The position numbers and the translations under genes were made by a program. The notes below the pieces were generated by a model. The model was not told the DNA's origin, did not search any database, and worked only from the letters and a program-made list of their open reading frames with translations. Positions 24,266 through 32,206 of a stretch of 45,527 nt of DNA are shown here, piece after piece (positions within the stretch are counted from its first letter, which is position 1; each line of letters begins with the position of its first letter). The DNA is taken from the NCBI GenBank assembly GCA_022450585.1, contig JAKUPR010000002.1:61415-106941 (forward strand), read 5' to 3'. The DNA is from Anaerolineales bacterium. GTDB taxonomy: Bacteria > Chloroflexota > Anaerolineae > Anaerolineales > UBA11657.

Positions 24266-26853
24266 GGGATAGGGCTAGTCTCATCTGTGAAGCGCCGCTG
24301 CCAATCGTACAGATGCTCCAATGCTTGGAGCGGGCTGAGAGTGTCCACATCTAGATCCCGTAACTCATCGAGTAGAGGGTTGGGGTGTGTGCCCAGTGTC
24401 GGTTTCCCGTCATCATCTGAATCAAATACCCGTGAACTTTCATCCGTGCTTTCCAGACTTTCCAATAATTCTTGGGCTCTTCGAATGACTGCTTGTGGCA
24501 GTCCAGCGAGTTTGGCTACATGGAGTCCGTACGATCGGTCTGACCCTCCCGGAGTTATGTGGTGCGTGAAAATGACGGACTCCCCATCCTCAGCCACTGC
24601 GACATTGTAGTTACTTACTCCTGGCAGCAAGCTGTCAAGTTCCAATAGTTCGTGATAATGGCTCGCAAAAAGAGTTTTGGAGCCTAGATGCGGTTGGTTA
24701 TGTATATATTCAACAATAGACCACGCTAGCGATAGACCATCATAAGTGCTGGTTCCCCGACCTATTTCGTCAAGGATTAGCAAACTTTTGGGAGTAGCAT
24801 GGTGCAGAATGTTCGCTGTCTCCACCATTTCGACCATAAAAGTGGATTGCCCGGAGTGAATTTCGTCCTGTGCTCCGATGCGTGTGAAAATTCGGTCGAC
24901 AATTCCCACAGACGCTTCTGTGGCTGGGACGAAGCTACCTATCTGTGCCAGTAGTACGCACAGTGCCACCTGACGCAGAAAAGTACTCTTGCCGCTCATA
25001 TTTGGCCCAGTAACAATCCAGATATTCTCCTCCCTCTTGAAGTGGCAATCATTTGGCACAAATCGTTCTCCGTTGGGGATGCACTGCTCAACGACGGGGT
25101 GACGTGCTTCCCGCAGTTTCAGGACTGAGTCATTTCTGATTTCCGGGCGCACGTAATCGAATCGGGAGGCTGTTTCAGCCAGGGATGTAAGCACATCCAA
25201 ACGTGCTAGTGCTTGCGCACTATGTAGCAACTTAGTAGAGTGTGTACTTACTTGTACGCATAGGTCTGCGAAGACGCCACGTTCGACGGATAGCATCTGC
25301 TCTTCGGCCTTAAGTACTTTGCTCTCATATTCTTTCATGTCGGGCGTAATGTAGCGTTCAGCGTTGACGAGTGTCTGCTTTCTAATGTAATCGTCCGGAA
25401 CCTCGGTGAGACTGGCTTTGGTGATTTCGATGTAATATCCAAAGACTTTATTAAAGCCAACTTTTAGTGTCTTAATGCCGGTGCGCTCGCGTTCTACGTG
25501 CTCAAGAGCGGCTATCCATTCGCGTGCTTCGCGGGAGGAGCTCATTATCGTATCCAGGTCATCAGACCATCCCGAGCGAATAAAGCCGGTTTTTTCCGTA
25601 TTGCTCGGTGGATTCTCCACCAACGCTGATTGCAACAAATCGAGTACTTCTTGATGGATGTCTATTTCTTCTCCAATAGTCGACAAAGGATTTGGTTTAA
25701 TGGATTTCTTTAATGTTGGAAGATCGCGTAACGTAGAGCGTATTGTGCCTAGATCTCGCGGCGTTGCTCTGCCAATAGATACCCGGTTGGTTAAACGTTC
25801 AAGGTCACCTAAAGGCCGCAGAGCTTTTCGAACATGGGATCGTAACAGTGCGTCGTCGTGAGCAGTGCTCACTCCGTCTAGACGCTCATTAATGGCTGCA
25901 ACATCTAATAGCGGTTGTTGCAGCCAGCGTCGAAGCATTCGACCTCCCATCGGGGTTATGGTGCAATCCAAAACGCCTAGCAATGTTGTGTCAGTATCGC
26001 TTGGCCGGATTGTTTCTGTCAGTTCTAGATTGCGTCGCGTGGCAGCATCTAGTCGCATGAATGCGGTTGTGTCGTAAGATGAGATTCCATTGATAAATTG
26101 CATTGCGGAGGATTGTGTCTCGCGAAGATAGTGGACAATTGCGCCAGCTGCCCCGATGGCAAGGGGGCACGCCTCGATTCCAAAACCAGCTAGCGTACTA
26201 ACTTGTAGTTGGTCGTGTAATGTCTTACGGGCTGCACTTGGCTCAAATTTCCATTGCGCGAGATGCGTTGTGTTCATCTTGTTTCCCCGGGGAAAATAGT
26301 CGGCGTTTTCTGGGAGCAGTATCTCTGAGGGTGAGATGCGGACGAGTTCATTGTATAGCTGCTCAGTGGCATCTGTGCCACTCAACTCTGCGGCTCGGAA
26401 CTGTCCCGTACTAATGTCAACATAGGCTAGACCAACACTGTCTCCAGACCTGATCACAGCTGCTAGGTAATTATTTCTATTTTCGGGAAGCATACTTGGA
26501 TCAACGATGGTTCCTGGAGTTACTACACGCACGACTTTTCGTGGCATCAGTCCGTTGATCGTCTCGTTGCCTACTTGATCGCAGATGGCAACGTGATGAC
26601 CTCGCGAGAGTAATCGACCTAGGTAATTCTCCAGTGCGTGATGAGGGATACCGGCCATGGGCACTGAGACATCCTTAGACACTTTGCGTGCTGTCAGCAC
26701 AATGTCAAGTTCGCGGGCTGTCGTGCGAGCATCCTCATCAAAGGTTTCGTAAAAGTCTCCCAGTCTGAAAAGCAAGATTGAATCCCTGTGCTGTTTCTTG
26801 ATGTCCAAATATTGCTTGCGAACCGGAGTCATGCTTGTCTTGTTTGCACACAT
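24247..26853 (-). CDS. mutS: DNA mismatch repair protein MutS
   Basis: Recognises base mismatches and small loops and couples ATP hydrolysis to repair. The 868-residue protein has the mismatch-reading Phe-x-Glu in LGDFYETF (F34, E36), then the connector, lever and clamp domains. The ATPase has GPNMSGKST at about residue 614-622 and ILDEIGRGTSTYDGLSLAW as Walker B and signature. HYHELLEL is the H-loop, and the C-terminal region runs GLPQAVIRRAQELLESLE. A TACAAT on the minus strand (26860-26865) lies so close to ATG 26853 that the message may be leaderless. ATG 26832 (MTPVRKQYLDIK) is the alternative start. Confidence 0.97.
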   Translation of the reverse strand: MCANKTSMTPVRKQYLDIKKQHRDSILLFRLGDFYETFDEDARTTARELDIVLTARKVSKDVSVPMAGIPHHALENYLGRLLSRGHHVAICDQVGNETINGLMPRKVVRVVTPGTIVDPSMLPENRNNYLAAVIRSGDSVGLAYVDISTGQFRAAELSGTDATEQLYNELVRISPSEILLPENADYFPRGNKMNTTHLAQWKFEPSAARKTLHDQLQVSTLAGFGIEACPLAIGAAGAIVHYLRETQSSAMQFINGISSYDTTAFMRLDAATRRNLELTETIRPSDTDTTLLGVLDCTITPMGGRMLRRWLQQPLLDVAAINERLDGVSTAHDDALLRSHVRKALRPLGDLERLTNRVSIGRATPRDLGTIRSTLRDLPTLKKSIKPNPLSTIGEEIDIHQEVLDLLQSALVENPPSNTEKTGFIRSGWSDDLDTIMSSSREAREWIAALEHVERERTGIKTLKVGFNKVFGYYIEITKASLTEVPDDYIRKQTLVNAERYITPDMKEYESKVLKAEEQMLSVERGVFADLCVQVSTHSTKLLHSAQALARLDVLTSLAETASRFDYVRPEIRNDSVLKLREARHPVVEQCIPNGERFVPNDCHFKREENIWIVTGPNMSGKSTFLRQVALCVLLAQIGSFVPATEASVGIVDRIFTRIGAQDEIHSGQSTFMVEMVETANILHHATPKSLLILDEIGRGTSTYDGLSLAWSIVEYIHNQPHLGSKTLFASHYHELLELDSLLPGVSNYNVAVAEDGESVIFTHHITPGGSDRSYGLHVAKLAGLPQAVIRRAQELLESLESTDESSRVFDSDDDGKPTLGTHPNPLLDELRDLDVDTLSPLQALEHLYDWQRRFTDETSPIPQESSE

Positions 26854-26924
26854 ATGTGTATTGTACGAGAGGCTTGTTTTTCGGTCAATTTACCACCCGG
26901 CTAGTGAGTGTAACTTATGGTAAT

Positions 26925-26944
26925 ATGTGAGTGTATACTCACAT
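26925..26944. promoter_or_regulatory. Inverted repeat upstream of the metal ATPase, candidate metalloregulator operator
   Basis: ATGTGAGT (26925-26932) and ACTCACAT (26937-26944) form a perfect 8-bp inverted repeat with a GTAT spacer, 22 bases ahead of the ATPase start codon. An extra copy of the half-site core GTGAGTGTA lies at 26904-26912, 23 bases upstream of the matching copy at 26927-26935. Size and position fit an ArsR/SmtB- or MerR-type metal sensor site. No regulator gene is in the window. Confidence 0.55.
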
Positions 26945-26966
26945 GAGTACTGGATAACTGAGATAA

Positions 26967-29222
26967 ATGACAAGTTCAACTGGTGAGCTGCAGCTGGTGG
27001 TGACTGGCATGGATTGCGCAGATTGTGCCATTACCCTTGAGCAAAGCGTAGTCCGTCTTGCCGGAGTGCAGGCATGCTCGGTTAACTTTGGTACTGGTCG
27101 AATGTTAGTGAAGGGATCGGTTGCTGAAGGGACAGTTAGAAAGTCAGTAACGGCGCTCGGTTATGGTCTGGTTTCATCCTCGACTACAGGATCGTACGCG
27201 GGCAAATACAGTCAGTGGGTAAGTGTGTTGAGTAACCCGCGGAATACGCTTCCTTTGATTGGAATGGTGCTTATCGGTCTTGCTTTTGTGGCGCAGGTTT
27301 CATACTCGTACCTTGCAGGAATACTGTTTGCTATAGGGGCTTTGTCTGGAATATATTTTCCCGCGCGCGCAGGATTTGCGGCGTTAAAAAGCAGACGGGC
27401 ATTAGATATGAATATACTCATGATAACAGCGGCGCTCGGCGCATTCGCAATTGGCGAGTATGCGGAGGGGGCCACAGTAATTGTTCTCTTCAGTCTCGGC
27501 GAGGCGTTGGAAGGCTTTACTCTTGAGCGTGCACGTGAGAGTATTCGTTCACTAAGTAATCTGGCTCCTAGTGCGGCCATGGTTCTAAGACATTGCATGG
27601 ATTGCGCATCCCACAATGGCAAGATGCTACCTGATAGTTCTGGAATTTACACAGGCGGACCTTGTCCTTGGTGCGACATGCATATGGAAACTGTTGCGGT
27701 GGAAGACCTTGAACTAGGAGAGATAATTTTGGTTAGGCCAGGAGAGCGGATTCCTATGGATGGGTTAGTATGTTCAGGAGAGTCTGCTGTAAATCAAGCC
27801 CCCATAACTGGCGAAAGTATACCGATAGAGAAAAACACGGGTGCGCGGGTCTTTGCCGGTACTGTCAATGGTGAAGGTGCTCTGGAAATTGAAATCACCG
27901 ACCTAGCACATGAAAATACTTTGGCACGTGTCATTCATCTGGTGGAGGAGGCTCAAGAACAAAAAAGTCCAGCGCAGCGTTTTGTGGATAGGTTTGCGAG
28001 AGTGTACACGCCAGGAGTGGTAGGACTGGCCATTGCAGTGGCAGCACTTCCCCCTATACTTTTTGGACAACCCTTTTTAGATTCGACAACTGGCCATGGG
28101 TGGCTTTACCGTTCTCTGACAATGTTGGTGATCGCATGTCCTTGCGCTTTGGTTATTGCTACTCCTGTGACCGTTATCAGTGCAATTTCAGCTGCCGCAC
28201 GACGTGGGGTGCTAATCAAGGGTGGTGCTTATTTGGAAATGCTTGGCCAGGTGCGTGTGGTAGCTCTGGATAAGACCGGTACACTTACGTATGGTCGTCC
28301 TCAATTGGTGTCTCTGGAGTGCAGAGGTGGAAACTGTTCTATGAGGACGGACTGTGCCGATTGTAATAGGATGCTTACACTAGCTGCAGCCGTCGAGATT
28401 AATAGCAGCCATCCACTTGCGCAGGCTGTTGTACAGGCGGCCCAGCAGCGTGGGCTACTTATTCCTCGTGCTATTGATGTGTGCTCACTGCCAGGACGTG
28501 GTGTAAAGGGTAATGTGAACGGAAGCGCAGTTGTCATTGGCAGTCATGAGCTTTTCAGAGATGTTGAGTTTCTTGAGCGGGTTCGAGAAGCTGAAAGACT
28601 TGGGCAGACGGTGATGTTGGTCGGGGAGAATGATACGGCAATGGGTTATCTTGCGGTTAGCGATCCTCCGCGTGGAAATAGTGGGGAGGCTCTGGCAGCA
28701 ATCTCAGATGGAAACTCTGTCCAAACTATTATGCTTACGGGTGATAATGCCAGTGTCGCGGCCGCTGTGGCAGAAACTGTTGGAGTGCAACAATTTCAGG
28801 CGGGTATGATGCCTGATGACAAGATGGCTGCTGTGCGAGCGTTGGCGGCCGAGCATGGCGCAGTGGCAATGGTGGGAGATGGTGTGAATGATACACCTGC
28901 ACTTGCTGCGGCGGATGTTGGTATTGCTATGGGCAGTGCAGGTACGGCGCAGGCCCTAGAGACGGCCGATGTTGCTTTGATGGGAGATGATCTGGCGGCA
29001 CTGCCGTTCGCAATGCGGCTAGGGCGATTGTCTGTGCGAATTATGCGTTTCAACATCTGGTTCGCGCTGTTGATCAAATGTATGTTCATGATTGCGGCTA
29101 TAGTGGGAGCTGCTAGCCTGTGGATGGCTGTTATTGCTGATATGGGTGCCTCATTGTTTGTTACTCTGAATGGGATGCGTTTGCTCCGCAAAAATTCTCT
29201 CGGGAATCGTCTCCCGGGGTAG
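26967..29222 (+). CDS. P1B-type heavy-metal ATPase (Zn/Cd/Pb exporter type) with extra cysteine clusters
   Basis: ATP-driven metal efflux pump of 751 aa. The N-terminal HMA domain carries GMDCADC (C17, C20). The actuator domain has TGES (281-284). The metal-site helix reads CPCAL (391-393), and the phosphorylated aspartate is D435 in DKTGTLT. The HP motif lies at 482-483, and VGDGVNDTPAL is the hinge. The last helix has IADMGASLFVTLNGMRLL, with the Asp typical of the Zn/Cd/Pb (P1B-2) group rather than copper pumps. Unusual are a CxxC-CxxC insert in the actuator domain (C210, C213, C233, C236, H239) and a second cluster after the phosphorylation site (C452, C457, C463, C466). An operator-like dyad precedes it. 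Confidence 0.93.
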   Translation: MTSSTGELQLVVTGMDCADCAITLEQSVVRLAGVQACSVNFGTGRMLVKGSVAEGTVRKSVTALGYGLVSSSTTGSYAGKYSQWVSVLSNPRNTLPLIGMVLIGLAFVAQVSYSYLAGILFAIGALSGIYFPARAGFAALKSRRALDMNILMITAALGAFAIGEYAEGATVIVLFSLGEALEGFTLERARESIRSLSNLAPSAAMVLRHCMDCASHNGKMLPDSSGIYTGGPCPWCDMHMETVAVEDLELGEIILVRPGERIPMDGLVCSGESAVNQAPITGESIPIEKNTGARVFAGTVNGEGALEIEITDLAHENTLARVIHLVEEAQEQKSPAQRFVDRFARVYTPGVVGLAIAVAALPPILFGQPFLDSTTGHGWLYRSLTMLVIACPCALVIATPVTVISAISAAARRGVLIKGGAYLEMLGQVRVVALDKTGTLTYGRPQLVSLECRGGNCSMRTDCADCNRMLTLAAAVEINSSHPLAQAVVQAAQQRGLLIPRAIDVCSLPGRGVKGNVNGSAVVIGSHELFRDVEFLERVREAERLGQTVMLVGENDTAMGYLAVSDPPRGNSGEALAAISDGNSVQTIMLTGDNASVAAAVAETVGVQQFQAGMMPDDKMAAVRALAAEHGAVAMVGDGVNDTPALAAADVGIAMGSAGTAQALETADVALMGDDLAALPFAMRLGRLSVRIMRFNIWFALLIKCMFMIAAIVGAASLWMAVIADMGASLFVTLNGMRLLRKNSLGNRLPG

Positions 29223-29235
29223 AAAATCTGCGCGC

Positions 29236-29254
29236 TTCAGGTAGTTCACCTGAA
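29236..29254. other. Hairpin between convergent genes
   Basis: TTCAGGT and ACCTGAA form a seven-pair stem with a five-base loop, placed between the stop of the metal ATPase and the stop of the formyltransferase-like gene. Neither side has a long T-run, so termination activity would be weak; a shared end-of-transcript structure is the simplest reading. Confidence 0.3.
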
Positions 29255-29288
29255 AATTGATGTAGATCGTTGCATCATCGTTCCATAT

Positions 29289-30155
29289 TTAGCGGAATCG
29301 TATCCATCCGTTTGTAAACCCCATTTCGTAGTCACCTGATTTGGAAAGTCTAAGCGTACCTGGGGTGCTCTTGCCGTGACTGAAATCGATCGCAGATCTG
29401 GCTGTAACCGTTTTTTGATGAGAAAGCAATGTGAAACGATGTCCCCATTCTTCCGTACTCCGCATGAAGTTGAAAGCGTGTAAAACCGGCCACGAGGCAG
29501 GAACTTGCCAGTCTTGTGTTTGTGGCCATGTTTGGTAACTTTCCGGACCCTCTTGAGGTCGCCCGGAAAAATCTCGACCATCTAGTGTGTTGATCAGCAT
29601 ATTTGCACCTTTCGTGGCCAGAAGCATGTTGGCGGATGCTCCTGATATTCCGATCGGCAGCGGTACACTGGTCTGGGTCACTATGTTGCCTGCATCAATC
29701 TGGGTGGTCATATGATGAAGCGTTACTCCGATTTCTCGCATCCCGTCGCGCAATTGCCAGAACAATGGAGTTGGACCGCGGTATTTGGGAAGCTTAGATG
29801 GGTGGATATTGAGCGCGGCGGTGCTCGCGCGGTTCAATAGAGTTAGTGGCAATATATGAGGAAAACAGGCGACAATTAGCAGTTCAAATTCAAGCGTATC
29901 CGGCAGTTGGGAAAGGCTCCATATTGGAATCTGATGTGTACGAGCTCTGCCAACGATGGTATCATTAGTCTGAATAGGCAGCAATTGAATTGTATTTTCT
30001 TCAAGCTCTGATTGTGATGGATTGTCTGGGATTACTAGGCCGACCAATTGGTGGCCCGCACGCAGTAACGCCAGAAGAGGTGGCAATGAAAATGAGTTTG
30101 TCGTGCCAAAGTACAGTATTCGTGGTGAGGTGTCCTGATGCCTGATAAAGTTCAT
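29289..30155 (-). CDS. Formyltransferase-family protein, methionyl-tRNA formyltransferase-like
   Basis: A 288-residue protein with the N-terminal formyltransferase fold: RILYFGTTNSFSLPPLLALL (about 12-31), the catalytic block LNIHPSKLPKYRGPTPLFW and TTQIDAGNIV. The catalytic triad Asn-His-Asp is present (N116, H118, D154), so it is probably active with 10-formyl-THF. The C-terminal region is short and does not clearly match the tRNA-binding domain of Fmt. It may be the cell's Fmt in divergent form, or a paralogue that formylates a sugar-amine or another acceptor. Its 5' end overlaps the divergent yggX gene by 18 bases. Confidence 0.75.
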   Translation of the reverse strand: MNFIRHQDTSPRILYFGTTNSFSLPPLLALLRAGHQLVGLVIPDNPSQSELEENTIQLLPIQTNDTIVGRARTHQIPIWSLSQLPDTLEFELLIVACFPHILPLTLLNRASTAALNIHPSKLPKYRGPTPLFWQLRDGMREIGVTLHHMTTQIDAGNIVTQTSVPLPIGISGASANMLLATKGANMLINTLDGRDFSGRPQEGPESYQTWPQTQDWQVPASWPVLHAFNFMRSTEEWGHRFTLLSHQKTVTARSAIDFSHGKSTPGTLRLSKSGDYEMGFTNGWIRFR

Positions 30156-30482
30156 TGTGTCAAGCTAGATCGTGAGTTACCCGGTCTTTCTCAACAACCG
30201 TTCCCCGGAGAACTGGGAGAACGTATTTTTGAGAATGTCTCTGCACAAGGATGGGAGATGTGGAGAGAGCATTCGACTTTGTTGATTAACCATTATGGAT
30301 TAAATTTGGCCGATCCTAGCGCGACGAAAACGCTAGCAGAGGAGATGGAAAAATTCTTTTTCGGTGACGACGCTCGTATGCCAGAGGAATGGGTTCCCGA
30401 GGGCCAGGGTACTGGCGCTGGCATACCGGGCGCTGGTGGTAAAGGGTCGCCGCAGGGTAAAGGTGCTCCTAACAGCAAGTGA
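30138..30482 (+). CDS. yggX: YggX-type Fe(II)-trafficking / oxidative damage protection protein
   Basis: A 114-residue protein whose first 85 residues match YggX. It shows VHCVKLDRELPGLSQQPFPGELG with the conserved N-terminal Cys, then RIFENVSAQGWEMWREHSTLLINHYGLNL and LAEEMEKFFFG. YggX is thought to protect iron-sulfur clusters and handle labile iron. The last 28 residues (EGQGTGAGIPGAGGKGSPQG onward) form a Gly/Lys-rich tail not present in the E. coli protein. The ATG at 30138 has GAGG eight bases upstream. The start region overlaps head-to-head with the formyltransferase-like gene. The ATP-grasp gene converges on its end with a seven-base gap. Confidence 0.88.
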   Translation: MPDKVHCVKLDRELPGLSQQPFPGELGERIFENVSAQGWEMWREHSTLLINHYGLNLADPSATKTLAEEMEKFFFGDDARMPEEWVPEGQGTGAGIPGAGGKGSPQGKGAPNSK

Positions 30483-30489
30483 ATAACCA

Positions 30490-31785
30490 TCAGTGAACAG
30501 GCTCGAGCTTGATTTCCGGTTCGATTTCAAATTGTAATAACGAGTTGGCTAGTCGCAATCTGGCCTCCACTTCTTCGGGATTATCGCCAAGGGCGAAAAT
30601 AAAACCCAAATATCCGTCCCCCTCAGGCAGTGGTTTAATCACGTAATTCATCTTTGCTGTGATTTCCACGTGCTCGATGCCAGACAGTGCTTCGGCATCC
30701 TCCACTCCGGAGACCTTGCGCAATATTCCTTTTGCTGGGATGGGAATCATCATCACGCCTCGGCTATTTTCCTCAAGCAACAAACTTCCAATGGGTAAAC
30801 CTATTGCTTGACGGATGACAAGTTCCTCTAGTGATAATCCTGAGCGGAAGCGTACGGTGCGTGAGCATAATCCGCCTATTGAACGCCCAGCGACTTCTAT
30901 GGGCCAGACGCCATCCTTGTTAATACGGAACTCGGCGTGGACTGGACCGAATTGAAGTCCCAACGCTCTTGCCGATTCCTGCGTTGCTGCCTGCACTGAT
31001 TCCTGTTCATCATTGCTCAGACGTGAAGGGGTGACGTAAATAGTCTCCTCAAAAAACGGCCCTTCGAGTGGGTCAGGTTTGTCGAATATTGCGAGAGTGT
31101 GCAGGCCTTTCTGCCCTAAAAGAGCTTCCACGGCAACCTCCCGTCCTGGTATGTAATCCTCCACTAAAATGCGCGTTCCCACCGATTTACGCAAGATGTC
31201 GCATACGCGCATCCACGCAATCTTAAATTCTGCTATGTTGTTGACGCGGATTACCCCTCGACTGCCATTGAGCAAGAGTGGTTTCAAAATGCAAGGGTAT
31301 TTGCTCTGTGTGGCCACCTTGGTTGGGTCTGAATCAATCGGAAATGCACTGAAGTGTGGGCATCTAATTCCCTTGTCACGCAGCCTCTCTCGCATTACTA
31401 ATTTATCTCGTGCTGCTAATGCCGCAGATGGGCTATTGTGGACCAGTCCCAAATGTGCGGCAGTTTCAGCTGCAATAATTGCGGCCGCATCATCAATTGC
31501 TATAACCGCCCTGATAGGCTCGCGCTTGGATAGATTGATCAATTTGCGGACGGCATCTTCTGGGTCGCGGAAATCAAGCTGTAGCTGAGTGTTCCACTCA
31601 TCGGCGAGTGGTTGCGGGAGGTCCACTCCCCATATGATCTTGACCCCGAGCTTATTTGCGGCAGCTGCGAAGGGCTGGCTGCGATATGTGTTTGGGGTAC
31701 TCAGCAGCACTATGGTCAGCGCGTCGTCAGCCTCTGTGATATTAATCTTTATGGTCTCCACACGAATCTTATCGCGTTTTATCAT
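30490..31785 (-). CDS. ATP-grasp carboxylate-amine ligase (L-amino-acid-ligase-like)
   Basis: A 431-residue ATP-grasp enzyme. Visible are an N-terminal Rossmann-like preATP-grasp domain (about 22-110) and the ATP-binding lysine block YPCILKPLLLNGSRGV. Further on lie the ILVEDYIPGREVAVEAL strand and the metal-binding EFRINKDGVWPIEVAGRSIGGL block. The C-terminal domain (about 330-430, GVMMIPIPAKGILRKVSGVEDAE) resembles the LAL_C2 domain of BacD/YwfE-type dipeptide ligases. Such enzymes join a carboxylate to an amine via an acyl-phosphate. Substrates cannot be told from sequence. It is divergent from the riboswitch-controlled rib operon and convergent with yggX. Confidence 0.8.
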   Translation of the reverse strand: MIKRDKIRVETIKINITEADDALTIVLLSTPNTYRSQPFAAAANKLGVKIIWGVDLPQPLADEWNTQLQLDFRDPEDAVRKLINLSKREPIRAVIAIDDAAAIIAAETAAHLGLVHNSPSAALAARDKLVMRERLRDKGIRCPHFSAFPIDSDPTKVATQSKYPCILKPLLLNGSRGVIRVNNIAEFKIAWMRVCDILRKSVGTRILVEDYIPGREVAVEALLGQKGLHTLAIFDKPDPLEGPFFEETIYVTPSRLSNDEQESVQAATQESARALGLQFGPVHAEFRINKDGVWPIEVAGRSIGGLCSRTVRFRSGLSLEELVIRQAIGLPIGSLLLEENSRGVMMIPIPAKGILRKVSGVEDAEALSGIEHVEITAKMNYVIKPLPEGDGYLGFIFALGDNPEEVEARLRLANSLLQFEIEPEIKLEPVH

Positions 31786-31870
31786 ATTGTGTGCAGTCTA
31801 GTTTTATGATTTCTATCATGATTATTGACTAAATCTCTTTCACTGTGTTTGTTCGGACTTGAGCCTAAGT

Positions 31871-31881
31871 GGAGGTATAAT
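31871..31881 (+). promoter_or_regulatory. Candidate -10 element of the riboflavin/FO operon
   Basis: GGAGGTATAAT carries TATAAT at 31876-31881, with only a weak -35 candidate (TTCGGA, 31852-31857). Initiation near 31888 would place the whole FMN aptamer in the leader, as needed. Confidence 0.5.
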
Positions 31882-31914
31882 AAAAATCAGTTGGTGTTTG
31901 TAAATAAAATAATA

Positions 31915-32058
31915 AACCTTCGGGGCAGGGTGAGCTTGGGTGAACTTCCTGGTAATTCCCGACCGGCGGTGAGAGCCCGCGAGCTGGACGCACCGTAGCG
32001 TCCAGCAGGATCCGGTGTAATTCCGGTGCCGACGGTACAGTCCGGATATGAGAAGGTT
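31915..32058 (+). promoter_or_regulatory. FMN riboswitch (RFN element)
   Basis: The conserved aptamer is present from P1 AACCTT (31915-31920) to the closing AAGGTT (32053-32058). Recognisable blocks include CTTCGGGGCAGGGTGA, TTCCCGACCGGCGGT, GAGCCCGCGAGC, CAGGATCCGGTG, ATTCCGGTGCCGACGGTACAG and TCCGGATATGAGAAGGT. FMN binding should favour the downstream terminator (32103-32133) and switch off the ribD-cofH operon. The P2 arm (31928-31960) is longer than usual by about 20 bases. The P1 3' strand could pair with CTACCTT at 32095-32101 as an antiterminator (inference). Confidence 0.97.
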
Positions 32059-32102
32059 AGGCGATAGTGGTGTGCTGCACGCCGGTTGGGTTGGCTACCT
32101 TA

Positions 32103-32133
32103 CTGAAGACACATTTGGTCTTCAGGGTTTTTT
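32103..32133 (+). terminator. Riboswitch expression-platform terminator
   Basis: CTGAAGAC (32103-32110) pairs perfectly with GTCTTCAG (32118-32125) around a seven-base loop. GG and six T follow (32128-32133). It stands 45 bases after the FMN aptamer and 74 bases before ribD, the normal arrangement for transcriptional riboswitch control. Confidence 0.88.
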
Positions 32134-32206
32134 GCACACTAAACCTGACCTGCACTGCTAGTGCTTAATGTGCCCTGAATGATTTGTAAGATTTGGGGTG
32201 CTTTTT

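Noticed and set aside
27212-27622. 136-codon open frame on the minus strand inside the metal ATPase gene; similar long frames at 33830-34243 and 35711-36172
   Set aside because: Each lies wholly opposite a well-supported enzyme gene, shows no family-like motif and has biased composition of the kind expected from the antisense of coding DNA.
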